DNA of 64,000 bases from Paraglaciecola sp. 20A4 (GTDB lineage: Bacteria > Pseudomonadota > Gammaproteobacteria > Enterobacterales > Alteromonadaceae). Both the position numbers and the translations under genes were made by a program. The notes under the pieces were generated by a model. That model did not search any database and had not been told where the DNA came from. It saw only the letters and a program-made list of their open reading frames with translations. Below, piece after piece: positions 16,148 through 25,238 of this stretch (position 1 is its first letter; each line of letters starts with the position of its first letter). The stretch lies in assembly GCF_011378905.1 (NCBI RefSeq), contig NZ_WTPY01000020.1:20257-84256 (forward strand), given 5' to 3'.

Positions 16148-17122
16148 ATGAGTTTATTAAATAGTGGTTGGTCAAATAAAATGCAAATTATTGATGTAAA
16201 GCGCGTAACACAGGGTAGTAAACACCATGCATTTACTGATTTATGCGATTTTAACGGGATACTTTACTGCTCTTTTCGCGTCGCAGATAACCATGTCAGT
16301 GATGACGGACAAATAAACGTCGTAACGTTATCAGAAAGTGCAGAGGTACTTTATACCCAGCGTATAATTATGCCGGATACTGATCTGCGGGATCCTAAAT
16401 TAAGTGTTACCCCAACGGGGGAGCTGCTTTTACTTGCTTATGCTCGGCGCACAAGCAAAACCAAACTTCACGGTGAGCTCGGTAATCAATATCCCGTGAT
16501 ATGGCTATCTCAAGATGGGCTAAGTTGGTCTAGCCCTAAAAATATAGGCGAAAAGCATTGGTGGTTGTGGCGTTTACGATGGCATGACGGTAAAGCTTAT
16601 GGTATCGCATACAATCGTTCTAAAAACGCAGTGCATCTTTATTCAGGCGACCCTAAACGCAGTTTTCATCGACATAGAAGTCAAATATTTAGTTTACAAA
16701 AGCACAATAAAGGATACCCCAATGAAAGCGATATGTGTTTCGCTGAGAATGGTACGGCACACGTTATTCTGCGCAGAGATAGTGATACTTATAGCGCGCA
16801 ACTAGGGAGCAGTAAGCCGCCCTATAGCAATTGGCAGTGGCGAGATTTGGGTTTTTATCTTGGAGGGCCTAATATGTTGCGGTTAAACAATGATTCAGCA
16901 CTGCTTGCAGGAAGAGTTATTTATAAAACGAAGTTGGTAACGGCCATACTAAATATCGACCTAAAAAGTGCCAAAGTATCACTGCTTACTATATTACCTT
17001 CAGCAGGTGACAACAGTTATCCAGCGATGGTAAAAAGGGGAAATCGGCTATTTATTAGTTATTATTCATCTCACCAAGACCAACAAGCACATATATATTT
17101 GGCAGAGTTGACATTGCCTTAA
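16148..17122 (+). CDS. Sialidase-fold (BNR/Asp-box-like) protein
   Basis: A 324-residue protein on the strand opposite to all neighbours, between flagellin and flgL. Repeated beta-strand blocks suggest a beta-propeller: DLRDPKLSVTPTGELLLLAY (80-99), then an Asp-box-like SQDGLSWSSP (121-130), and later YPNESDMCFAENGTAHVIL and SYYSSHQ. These resemble exo-sialidase or glycoside-hydrolase propellers. No signal peptide is visible from either candidate start (ATG 16148 or 16181), so it would be cytoplasmic unless exported otherwise. Catalytic residues cannot be assigned confidently. A role in trimming or sensing pseudaminic acid (a sialic-acid relative) is attractive because of position, but is only inference. 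Confidence 0.6.
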   Translation: MSLLNSGWSNKMQIIDVKRVTQGSKHHAFTDLCDFNGILYCSFRVADNHVSDDGQINVVTLSESAEVLYTQRIIMPDTDLRDPKLSVTPTGELLLLAYARRTSKTKLHGELGNQYPVIWLSQDGLSWSSPKNIGEKHWWLWRLRWHDGKAYGIAYNRSKNAVHLYSGDPKRSFHRHRSQIFSLQKHNKGYPNESDMCFAENGTAHVILRRDSDTYSAQLGSSKPPYSNWQWRDLGFYLGGPNMLRLNNDSALLAGRVIYKTKLVTAILNIDLKSAKVSLLTILPSAGDNSYPAMVKRGNRLFISYYSSHQDQQAHIYLAELTLP

Positions 17123-17158
17123 ACCAATACAAATAGACAGGCGGTTAAAATATAATCT

Positions 17159-18385
17159 TTAGCTGATGTAATCAAACAAAGACAGCCCCGTCACTCGAGA
17201 AAACGTAGCCTGAGCTGCCTGCAGTGCAGCTTCTTGTTTACTCAGCTCTGATACCGCTTCAGCATAATCCACTTCTTCTATTTCGGCCCGGGCTGATTTG
17301 TGGGTTATCTCCAAATCTAAATTAGCCTCAAGTACCGATTGAGCCGTATTCATTTTACTCCCAAGCATTGATATAGAATCAAGAATACTCGTTAAGCTAT
17401 TGTCCACACCAACCAATGCATCTCTAATTCCCTCTTCGTAGTCTTTATCGGAGATATTTTCATCACTTAAATTAGTATAAAAATCATTAAGGGTTTCTGT
17501 GATGTTCTTTTTCTCAGGCTTTTGCAGTATGAAGTTGACGCTGTCGCCTACACTACCGTCAATAGTAAAATCCTGCCCTTCGAAATTGAAAGGTGTGCCA
17601 CTTGCAAATATTTCAGTACCGACAACATTACCAGTACCCAAATTAGTGATACTTACTTCAGTGGCGCTAATGATATCAATCTGATATTCGTTATTTGCGG
17701 CTGTGACTGGATCATAATTTTGCTCATGAAACTGATCGAACTCAGATTGAGCAGTGATAATCGAAGACGCTGATGTGACGCCACTAGTTGATGTAATATC
17801 TCCTGTTAGACGCGCATAAACATCTTCAAAAACGGTTTGACCTGACGTATTCATCGCCAAAGAGAATGTATTCGACACCCTGATTTCATTTATTCCTTGG
17901 TCACCTTCAAAAGCGTATTTATTCCCTGAAGCGCCGGCGGTATAACTAAAAGCAGGAGTAGCAGATTGGTAGCCTGCAAAAATATATTCGCCACTCGCAT
18001 TTTGACTGTTCATTGCGTCAAATATTTGGTCACGTATCTGTCCAATTTCAATACCGATGGCACTTCGGTTTTCGGCACTTAGCACTCCATTGCCGGCTTG
18101 AATCATTAATTGCCGCGCTCTTTGAATATTATCTGTCACATTGCCAAGTATCGTTTCTTCTTGCGCGATACTGCTTGTTAGCAAATTATTGTTTTTATTA
18201 TATTGTGCAATTAAATCAATTTCTTCGGTTAAACGAATAACCTGTGCCGTCCCGACAGGATCATCCGACGGGCGTAGTAGCTTTTTTCCAGTCGATAATT
18301 GTTGCTGAACATCAGACAACTCATCTTGATTTTTCAGCACCGCACGGATGCTTCTATCATATAATTGACCAGTAGAAATACGCAT
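17159..18385 (-). CDS. flgL: Hook-filament junction protein FlgL (HAP3)
   Basis: A 408-residue protein with the flagellin-like N-terminus MRISTGQLYDRSIRAVLKNQ, then LSTGKKLLRPSDDPVGTAQV, and a C-terminal helix pair (EEVDYAEAVSELSKQEAALQ). The start MRIST is typical of FlgL. It joins FlgK to the filament. The middle (about 190-310) is a variable insert. It lies 22 bp after flgK and is the last gene of the minus-strand flg run. Confidence 0.95.
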   Translation of the reverse strand: MRISTGQLYDRSIRAVLKNQDELSDVQQQLSTGKKLLRPSDDPVGTAQVIRLTEEIDLIAQYNKNNNLLTSSIAQEETILGNVTDNIQRARQLMIQAGNGVLSAENRSAIGIEIGQIRDQIFDAMNSQNASGEYIFAGYQSATPAFSYTAGASGNKYAFEGDQGINEIRVSNTFSLAMNTSGQTVFEDVYARLTGDITSTSGVTSASSIITAQSEFDQFHEQNYDPVTAANNEYQIDIISATEVSITNLGTGNVVGTEIFASGTPFNFEGQDFTIDGSVGDSVNFILQKPEKKNITETLNDFYTNLSDENISDKDYEEGIRDALVGVDNSLTSILDSISMLGSKMNTAQSVLEANLDLEITHKSARAEIEEVDYAEAVSELSKQEAALQAAQATFSRVTGLSLFDYIS

Positions 18386-18407
18386 TATTTCACTCTCACT
18401 TGTTTCA

Positions 18408-20537
18408 CTATCTCACCATACTCAAAATGGTATCGAACATTTCTTGCGCAGTATTCAACAAACGTGCTGAAGCAGAATAAGACTGTTGAAAGCGCACTAA
18501 ATTAGCGGCTTCTTCATCTAAACTAACCCCTGACACCGAATCAAACCAATCTTTAGATTGCAACTTTAGCGCTTCTCCTGCTTTTACGGCTATGTTGGCA
18601 TTAGCTGCTTTTTGACCTATATCGCTAACTGTATCGGCGTAAGCTTCGTGAAAACTAACGGGATCGCCCGACCCAGCATTATTCAACTGCATGCCATTCT
18701 CGTTTTGCAAATTAGCCATGATTAACCCGTTACGGTTATCGTTAAGTCCGTTGGTATTATAACCAATAGAGAACGAGTCGCCGGCTTTCGGTTCACCTTG
18801 CAGACTAAAATCATAACCTGGATAGTTATCCAGCGCGCTGAATGCTGCTGGCCAACCAGCCGTTTCAGAGGCCTGCGTTAGTAAGTTATCTAATGACGCC
18901 GCACCACTAACCGTAGTAATTAATGTGCCCGCGCTATCGTACACCTCGAACTCATTTGATGAGTTAAATAAAATGCTTGATGGCGCACCTACGCCTCCAC
19001 CGGGTGCATCTCCAGGGGCATGAATACCACCAGCACCATCAAAACCAGATGAACGAGAATCGAACGGCGTAGTATCGACAAAAGTATTCGTGACTTGGGT
19101 TGAGATTAACTCCGCACCACCTAAATTATCATCCGCAGCATCTATTCTAATTGGACTGGCAAGCGCTAAGTCTTCAGGGCGTGTTGTCACCAACTCGATT
19201 TTATCAGCAGCACTCTTGGTCGGCTGTATTAAAAACTGATCTTCTGCGGAGTAACCAGATCCTTTTGAAAACTCTAGCTCTAAACCACCTAATACTTCAC
19301 TGTACACACCACTTTGGGCAACTAGACCAGGGTAACTATCTGTTTTTGGGACACCATTCACATCGAGAACTATAGAACCATCAATATTGAGCAATGTCAC
19401 AGTCACATCGACTGTTGGGGGAACACTAGCGGTGATGGCATCAATCGTAACCTGGTAATCAGCACTGGTTATTGCGTTTGCGCCGCCTTGGGAAATACGA
19501 CCGTTAACAACGGAAGTTGTATCAGCGTTACCAGGATAATTAAGACCAATACTGACAGGCCGTGTAAAAATCTCACCACCCAACTGTTGATCATAATCCA
19601 TGCCTGCACGATTTTGCGTATTGACAGCTTCTGTAACCGCCAGTGCTATTTGTCCAAGTTCTCGACGACTTGGTTCAAGAACCTCATCACGGTAACGAAA
19701 CAGACCACCAATCGTTCCACCCAATTCAGTTTCCGTAAGGTTCAGCGATGTTGGTTTACCATTGCTGGTGAGCTGCAGGGATTTGTAGTTGAGATCTGCG
19801 CTATTATTAACCTCTAAAACACTAAAAGTACCATCTTGCATGACGAGTGACTCACCCGAGGTTAGGTTCACCATAACCGAACCATCACCATTAGAGCTAT
19901 TGCGTGTTTCAATTGATACCAAACTACTTAACTCTAAAATAGCGGAGTCACGCTGGTTCATTAACGCGCCTGGAGTATCATGCCGATTATTTGCCTGAAC
20001 GATGCGAATAGAATCATTGAACGATGCGATGGATTCAACCAGTGAATTAACTTTATTTAGGGATGCTTCAAATTCAAAATTAATTTCACGTTCTTTATCA
20101 GTTAAAAACGTTGATATGGTGCCCATTTGTCCAATCATGGATTCAGCATCACCTAACACCAGTTGGCGCGCTGACATATTGGTCGGATCATCGTTCGCTG
20201 TTTGCATTGAAGCAAAAAAGCGGCTCATGCTAGTCGATACACTGTTAGCTTCACCGGCAAAAACATTGTCCAAAATGGCAGTTTTTTCCCAATATGCTTC
20301 ATGCTCTGCAAGCATGGTAGTATCACGACGTAGCTGATTTTGAGCAAAAGTATTAACGACTCGGTCAGTAGTATATTGACCGACTCCACCCATTAGCTCC
20401 GCAACAAAATTAGTTCTTTCTCGCACATATCCATCAGTATTAACATTGGCAATATTATTACCTGTCGTACTGAGTAACTGGTTGCTTGCTTCAACACCAG
20501 AGCGGGCAATGGATAATAAATCCGAAGTCCTAATCAT
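18408..20537 (-). CDS. flgK: Hook-filament junction protein FlgK (HAP1)
   Basis: The 709-residue protein carries SIARSGVEASNQLLSTTGNN and IANVNTDGYVRERT at the N-terminus, the flagellar rod/hook motif, and ends with SGVSLDEEAANLVRFQQSYS, the HAP1 C-terminal signature. It is longer than enteric FlgK (about 550) because of a large central insertion between about 330 and 560, rich in Gly, Ser and Thr. It connects hook to filament through FlgL. It follows flgJ by 37 bp across a 10-bp tandem duplication. Confidence 0.96.
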   Translation of the reverse strand: MIRTSDLLSIARSGVEASNQLLSTTGNNIANVNTDGYVRERTNFVAELMGGVGQYTTDRVVNTFAQNQLRRDTTMLAEHEAYWEKTAILDNVFAGEANSVSTSMSRFFASMQTANDDPTNMSARQLVLGDAESMIGQMGTISTFLTDKEREINFEFEASLNKVNSLVESIASFNDSIRIVQANNRHDTPGALMNQRDSAILELSSLVSIETRNSSNGDGSVMVNLTSGESLVMQDGTFSVLEVNNSADLNYKSLQLTSNGKPTSLNLTETELGGTIGGLFRYRDEVLEPSRRELGQIALAVTEAVNTQNRAGMDYDQQLGGEIFTRPVSIGLNYPGNADTTSVVNGRISQGGANAITSADYQVTIDAITASVPPTVDVTVTLLNIDGSIVLDVNGVPKTDSYPGLVAQSGVYSEVLGGLELEFSKGSGYSAEDQFLIQPTKSAADKIELVTTRPEDLALASPIRIDAADDNLGGAELISTQVTNTFVDTTPFDSRSSGFDGAGGIHAPGDAPGGGVGAPSSILFNSSNEFEVYDSAGTLITTVSGAASLDNLLTQASETAGWPAAFSALDNYPGYDFSLQGEPKAGDSFSIGYNTNGLNDNRNGLIMANLQNENGMQLNNAGSGDPVSFHEAYADTVSDIGQKAANANIAVKAGEALKLQSKDWFDSVSGVSLDEEAANLVRFQQSYSASARLLNTAQEMFDTILSMVR

Positions 20538-20560
20538 ATTTTACACTCCCTACTCTGATG

Positions 20561-20580
20561 CTGTTCATGGCTGTTCATGG
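20561..20580. repeat. 10-bp tandem duplication across the flgJ stop
   Basis: The decamer CTGTTCATGG occurs twice head to tail (20561-20570 and 20571-20580). The flgJ stop codon (20575-20577) lies in the second copy. It looks like a simple slippage duplication in the flgJ-flgK spacer. Confidence 0.9.
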
Positions 20581-21531
20581 TTGATAATTGCTTAATGAAT
20601 CACTGTTCAAGACAGAAATGATTTTTTGAGCATAGGCTGGATCAGTCGCGTATCCAGCCTGTTGTAATTCTTCAAAGTAACGTTTAGGGTCACTCGTATT
20701 TTGCAGTGCTTGTTGATAACGAGGGTTGTCTTTCACGAATGACACGTAATCTTGCATCGCATCGTCAAACGAACCATATGCTCTAAATTCAGCTTTCTTA
20801 GGTGTAGCTAAACCTTGTTCAAATTCTAAAGTGTTAACCCTAGCCGTGTCGCCTTGCCATGCTTTACCAGCTTTTATGCCAAATAAATTATGCGTATTGC
20901 CTTTATCGGTATGCATCATATATTGGCCCCAACCTGTCTCTACGGCAGCTTGAGCCAGCAATGCTTTAGGTTCTATATCAAGCTCTTGTGCAACCCGTTG
21001 GGCGACTGGATATAAGGCATCCATGAAATTTTGTTGGTCGCTAAATGCCGCATCTTTGAAACCAGCGCCTGTAGAAGAAGCCTCCGGCAACACGGCTTGT
21101 TGAGCCTGTTTGATACTTTGAACACTATGACGATTGATGTCTGATAAGTTGCCGTCATTACGAATAACACTGGCAGGCGTAAAACCATCTCCGCCCTTAC
21201 TAAGCTGCTGCATAATAATATCGGCTAGTCCAATACTGCCATTGTTTGACATATCACTGGCTAGTTGTTGGTCATGCATATCGCGATAAAACTTGACCTG
21301 TTCTGAATTAAATGGGCTGTCTTTATCTGCCATAACATCTTGTGCCTTACGCATGGACTTCAGCATCATTTGCACAAAAATAGCTTCAAACTGTTTCGCA
21401 GCCTCTTCTAAAGCAGCGTCATCGCCGTTTTGAGCAGCTCGGCGCAACTTGTCCAATCCTTGAATGTCATTCGCATTGCGCGACATTTCAAATTGACCTT
21501 GAAACTTAATGCTATTGTCTATGCTGTCCAT
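20575..21531 (-). CDS. flgJ: Rod-cap and peptidoglycan hydrolase FlgJ
   Basis: A 318-residue bifunctional protein. Residues 20-115 are the rod-cap domain (EEAAKQFEAIFVQMMLKSMR, NNGSIGLADIIMQQL). Residues 165-318 are a glucosaminidase/muramidase domain (FMDALYPVAQRVAQELDIEP, AQAAVETGWG with likely catalytic E198). It opens the murein layer for the rod and caps rod growth. Single-chain domain fusion as in Vibrio and enterics. Confidence 0.95.
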   Translation of the reverse strand: MDSIDNSIKFQGQFEMSRNANDIQGLDKLRRAAQNGDDAALEEAAKQFEAIFVQMMLKSMRKAQDVMADKDSPFNSEQVKFYRDMHDQQLASDMSNNGSIGLADIIMQQLSKGGDGFTPASVIRNDGNLSDINRHSVQSIKQAQQAVLPEASSTGAGFKDAAFSDQQNFMDALYPVAQRVAQELDIEPKALLAQAAVETGWGQYMMHTDKGNTHNLFGIKAGKAWQGDTARVNTLEFEQGLATPKKAEFRAYGSFDDAMQDYVSFVKDNPRYQQALQNTSDPKRYFEELQQAGYATDPAYAQKIISVLNSDSLSNYQP

Positions 21532-21559
21532 CGGCTACACCCTAGTATTATTAAACACA

Positions 21560-22672
21560 CTAGATAACCACTAGCTCGCCTTGTAAGGCACCGGCCTCAC
21601 TAAGCGCTTCTAATATTGCCATTAAATCACCAGGTGCGGCACCCACCTCGTTCACCGCTCGGACCAATTGGTCAAGGGTAACGCCTGGATCAAATTTAAA
21701 CATGCGAGTGTCATCCAAATTCACGTCAATAATTGACTGATCCGTCACTACAGTTTCACCTTGTGCTAAAGGATTAGGCTGAGTAACTTGTTGATTTTCA
21801 CTAATGGTGACTGTCAATCCGCCGTGGGTTATGGCGGCGGGTAATAAACGTACATCTTGACCAATCACTATCGTGCCTGTTCGGCTGTTGATAACAATCC
21901 GCGCCGGTGCTTTAGCTGGTACAAATTCAAAGTTTTCTAGCGTTGCTAAAAACCCCACTCGCTGTCCCACATCTCGAGGCGCTGACACACGCACCGATGC
22001 GGCATCAATAGGAGTGGCAATAATGTATCCTTTATCCGGATCCGCGCCTAAACGCTGATTAATCGTATCCGCTAGAATTTTGGCGGTAGAAAAATCTGGA
22101 TAATTTAAATTAATAGTTAAAAAGTCGTTCTGCATAAAACCACTAGGGACGGCTTTCTCGATGATTGCACCATTGGCTATGCGTCCTACCGTTGGCGTAT
22201 TGGCGACTATCTTCGAGCCATCAGCGCCTTCTGCGCCAAAGCCACTGACCACCATGCTGCCTTGAGCAACCGCGTATACTTTGCCGTCTAAGCCTTTCAA
22301 AAAAGTTTGCAGTAATGTACCACCTCGTAAACTGGCTGCTTCCCCTACTGAGCTAACAGTGACGTCGATTTTTTGTCCCGGCTTTAAAAACGGTGGCAGT
22401 TCAGCGTGTACCGCTACTGCGGCAACATTTTTAATCTTAGGTTTTAAGGTGCTATCCAAACTGATACCGAAGTTTGACAACATAGTGCGAAAACTTTGTT
22501 CTGTGAACGGACTCTGTTCGCCAGTGCCGGGTAAACCAACAACCAAACCGTAACCCACTAATTGGTTACTACGTACGCCTTGGATGCTGGCTAAGTCTTT
22601 AATTCGTTGAGCCTTTCCGATAGGCGCCACTAATAAACTCGCCACCATAAAAGTTAAAATAAATAATTTCAT
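21560..22672 (-). CDS. flgI: Flagellar P-ring protein FlgI
   Basis: The 370-residue protein has a Sec signal ([21 protein letters not shown]) and the mature start [20 protein letters not shown], then [12 protein letters not shown], typical of FlgI. The C-terminus [20 protein letters not shown] matches the family end. It forms the periplasmic P-ring around the rod with FlgA as assembly chaperone. It lies 13 bp after flgH. Confidence 0.97.
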   Translation of the reverse strand: MKLFILTFMVASLLVAPIGKAQRIKDLASIQGVRSNQLVGYGLVVGLPGTGEQSPFTEQSFRTMLSNFGISLDSTLKPKIKNVAAVAVHAELPPFLKPGQKIDVTVSSVGEAASLRGGTLLQTFLKGLDGKVYAVAQGSMVVSGFGAEGADGSKIVANTPTVGRIANGAIIEKAVPSGFMQNDFLTINLNYPDFSTAKILADTINQRLGADPDKGYIIATPIDAASVRVSAPRDVGQRVGFLATLENFEFVPAKAPARIVINSRTGTIVIGQDVRLLPAAITHGGLTVTISENQQVTQPNPLAQGETVVTDQSIIDVNLDDTRMFKFDPGVTLDQLVRAVNEVGAAPGDLMAILEALSEAGALQGELVVI

Positions 22673-22685
22673 ATGCTACTCCTGC

Positions 22686-23366
22686 CTAAAATGGCCAGTA
22701 CTCGGAGGAAAAGAAACTGGTTAGCCAACCTTCTTTTTGCGCTGAAGCGAATGTACCTGTGCCACTATATTGAATCCGTGCGTTGGCTATTTTTGTTGAA
22801 ACTATCTCATTCGTTGGACTAACGTCAGCGGGGCGAACAACACCGGTTAAACGTATATACTCGTTGCCGTTATTTAGCGTTAACCATTTTTCGCCTCGTA
22901 CCAATAAGTTTTGATTTGAGAAAACTTTCATCACAGTGACTGAAATGCTACCGCTTAAATTATTACTCTGATTAGCAGATGCATCGCCGGTAAACTCGTT
23001 TGAGCTGTCGACACCCAGTTGCAATGACTGGGAACCAAGATTCACAGCATTCCCGCCAAGGCCAATAATGGGACTGACATCCAAGGCCGACTCTTTCGAA
23101 GTAGTGGTACCTGCGGATTTCGTTGCCCGGGTATTTTCTTCCAGATTCACAGTGATGATGTCGCCCACACGACGGGCTTTCACATCTGAATACAAGCTAT
23201 TGGCCATATCAGCCTGAAAAATGGAGCCGTCTTCGGCAATCTTTTGCCGCGGCAACTCAGCCGTGATAGGTGCATAGTAAGGGTCGTTCGGCATAACATC
23301 CGGCTCAGGCGTGCTCTGGCAGGCGCTGAGTAATCCACTTAATCCAATGACGTATAAGGCTTTCAT
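22686..23366 (-). CDS. flgH: Flagellar L-ring lipoprotein FlgH
   Basis: From ATG at 23366 the protein is 226 residues with a lipoprotein signal MKALYVIGLSGLLSAC (lipobox LLSAC, Cys16). An upstream in-frame start at 23378 exists but would add four residues before the signal. FlgH motifs include SLYSDVKARRVGDIITVNLE near 58 and GEKWLTLNNGNEYIRLTGVV near the C-terminus. It forms the outer-membrane L-ring, around which FlgT/FlgP H-ring parts assemble in polar flagella. Confidence 0.95.
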   Translation of the reverse strand: MKALYVIGLSGLLSACQSTPEPDVMPNDPYYAPITAELPRQKIAEDGSIFQADMANSLYSDVKARRVGDIITVNLEENTRATKSAGTTTSKESALDVSPIIGLGGNAVNLGSQSLQLGVDSSNEFTGDASANQSNNLSGSISVTVMKVFSNQNLLVRGEKWLTLNNGNEYIRLTGVVRPADVSPTNEIVSTKIANARIQYSGTGTFASAQKEGWLTSFFSSEYWPF

Positions 23367-23377
23367 AATAATAACCA

Positions 23378-24166
23378 CTAAAGTTGTTGAATAACCTGAC
23401 CAAGCATTGAATCCACAGCCGAAATAACTTTTGAGTTCATTTCGTATAGGCGTTGGCTTTCAATCAAGTTCACCAGTTCTTCGGTAACATTAACATTTGA
23501 CGTTTCCAGTGCTCCTTGCACTACAGTCCCCAACCCTTCAAGGCCTGGTACACCTTGAATGGGCGCACCACTAACGGCAGTTTCAACGTATAAGTTTTGA
23601 CCTATAGGCTGTAAGCCAGTCATATTCACGAAATCAGACAGGCTTATTTGCCCCAAGACTTGTGGATCAGCTTGACCACGAATTGAAGCTGAAACCTCAC
23701 CGTCTTGAGATATGGTAATTTGCTGAGCATCCTCGGGAACGGTAATATTTGGTTGTAGCAAGAACCCGGCTCCAGGGGTTACAATCTGCCCTTGATCATT
23801 TAGGGTGAATTGCCCATTTCGTGTATACGCTGTACTACCATCAGGTTGCAATATCTCGAAAAAACCCCTGCCCTGAATTGACATATCCAGAGCATTTTCA
23901 GTCGTCAGCATATTGCCTTGGGTATGGGCTTTTTGCGTCGCAACCACTTTACTACCAGCGCCTAACATCAGACCAGAGGGTAACTCGGTGTCTGCCGAAG
24001 AACGTCCTCCTGGTTGATTAATATTCTGATAGAGCAAGTCTTCGAAGATCGCCCGGTCTTTCTTAAAACCAACCGTGCTGGCATTCGCCAAGTTGTTTGA
24101 AATAACAGCTACATCAGTTTGCGCTGCATCGAGTCCGGTTTTACTGATCCATAATGCTGGGTGCAT
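23378..24166 (-). CDS. flgG: Distal rod protein FlgG
   Basis: A 262-residue rod protein starting MHPALWISKTGLDAAQTDVA with VISNNLANASTVGFKKDRAI, the rod/hook/HAP N-terminal motif. Its C-terminus is ELVNLIESQRLYEMNSKVIS. Length 260-262 is diagnostic of FlgG. It builds the distal rod. It lies 42 bp after flgF. Confidence 0.96.
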   Translation of the reverse strand: MHPALWISKTGLDAAQTDVAVISNNLANASTVGFKKDRAIFEDLLYQNINQPGGRSSADTELPSGLMLGAGSKVVATQKAHTQGNMLTTENALDMSIQGRGFFEILQPDGSTAYTRNGQFTLNDQGQIVTPGAGFLLQPNITVPEDAQQITISQDGEVSASIRGQADPQVLGQISLSDFVNMTGLQPIGQNLYVETAVSGAPIQGVPGLEGLGTVVQGALETSNVNVTEELVNLIESQRLYEMNSKVISAVDSMLGQVIQQL

Positions 24167-24208
24167 AGGTCATCTCCCCTTATAAAATTTGTCGTCAGCC
24201 AAAAGGCT

Positions 24209-24952
24209 TTAAATAATGCGCAGCAATTGATTCGCTTTGGAATCTAAATCACCGGCTTGTTTCATAAATTTAACTTGCATTTCGTAATGTCGTTGCAGTG
24301 CGATCATATCCACCATTTCCTCTACAGGATTAACGTTACTGCCTTCAAGCATGCCGTTGCGGATACTCACCGTAGGATCAAATTGCGCTATCTCGCCATC
24401 TTTTTGACGAAATAAACCGTCGTTGCCACGTTCAATATTGGTAAGTTGTGGATTCACCAGCTTTAATCTGCCGACCTCTTCAAGCACTGTTGCCGGTGCG
24501 CCTTGCGGCCTTACTGAAATTGTACCGTCGCCAGCAATATTGATATTCGATAAAGGAATGGGCAAAAATACTGGACCGTTTTCGCCGATAATGGTGTTGC
24601 CAGAAGAGTCTTGTAATTGCCCATCAGCACTGATCTGCAAACTGCCGTTACGGCTATAAGCCTCACCGCCATTAGTATCTAGTACTGAAAACCAACCTTC
24701 ACCTTGAATGGCCACATCCAACTCTCGCTCGGTTTGGATCATAGCTCCACCTTCAAAATTATTGGCAGGGTTCTCGGTCATGGAAAATACGCGGGTTGCC
24801 AACCCTTCGCCAAACGCAGGCATACTGCGAGCTTGCTCTAGTTGCGCCCTAAAACCCGTGGTTTGAGTATTGGCCAAATTGTTTGCACGCACAGCCGTAC
24901 CAAGAAGATCTTGCTTAGCGCCGCTGGCGGCAATGTACAGTAATTTATCCAT
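24209..24952 (-). CDS. flgF: Proximal rod protein FlgF
   Basis: A 247-residue rod protein with LLGTAVRANNLANTQTTGFR near the N-terminus and EEMVDMIALQRHYEMQVKFM near the C-terminus. Start MDKLLYIAASGAKQ is family-typical. In most relatives it follows flgE directly. Here 1.6 kb containing a glycosyltransferase intervenes, and flgF has acquired or kept its own sigma-54 promoter 40-55 bp upstream of the ATG. Confidence 0.96.
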   Translation of the reverse strand: MDKLLYIAASGAKQDLLGTAVRANNLANTQTTGFRAQLEQARSMPAFGEGLATRVFSMTENPANNFEGGAMIQTERELDVAIQGEGWFSVLDTNGGEAYSRNGSLQISADGQLQDSSGNTIIGENGPVFLPIPLSNINIAGDGTISVRPQGAPATVLEEVGRLKLVNPQLTNIERGNDGLFRQKDGEIAQFDPTVSIRNGMLEGSNVNPVEEMVDMIALQRHYEMQVKFMKQAGDLDSKANQLLRII

Positions 24953-24990
24953 GACAACTTCTTGACGAAAAGTAAACTTAACTAGAACTG

Positions 24991-25006
24991 TGCAAATTAA
25001 GTGCCA
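24991..25006 (-). promoter_or_regulatory. Sigma-54 promoter of flgF
   Basis: Minus strand: TGGCAC (25006-25001), TTAAT spacer, TTGCA (24995-24991), a full match to the -24/-12 consensus with correct spacing. The transcript start would fall about 28 nt before the flgF ATG (24952). It would drive flgF-flgG-flgH-flgI-flgJ-flgK-flgL independently of flgBCDE. Confidence 0.9.
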
Positions 25007-25238
25007 TTCATTGAGAGATGTATTTATTTAGGTCAATATCGGATTATTTGGAAGAGGAAAGAACTAAAGCATCATAAGAAAAATAAAAAATCACCTATAA
25101 GCATTTGAATATTATATATAATACTTAAAGTTAGCTCTCAAGCTGATACATTATCTTTAGGACGGGGGCTAATAGTAAAAATTAAAATTTTGAACACAAC
25201 ATAACCAACTTCATAACCTCGGACAATTATTGCCACTG

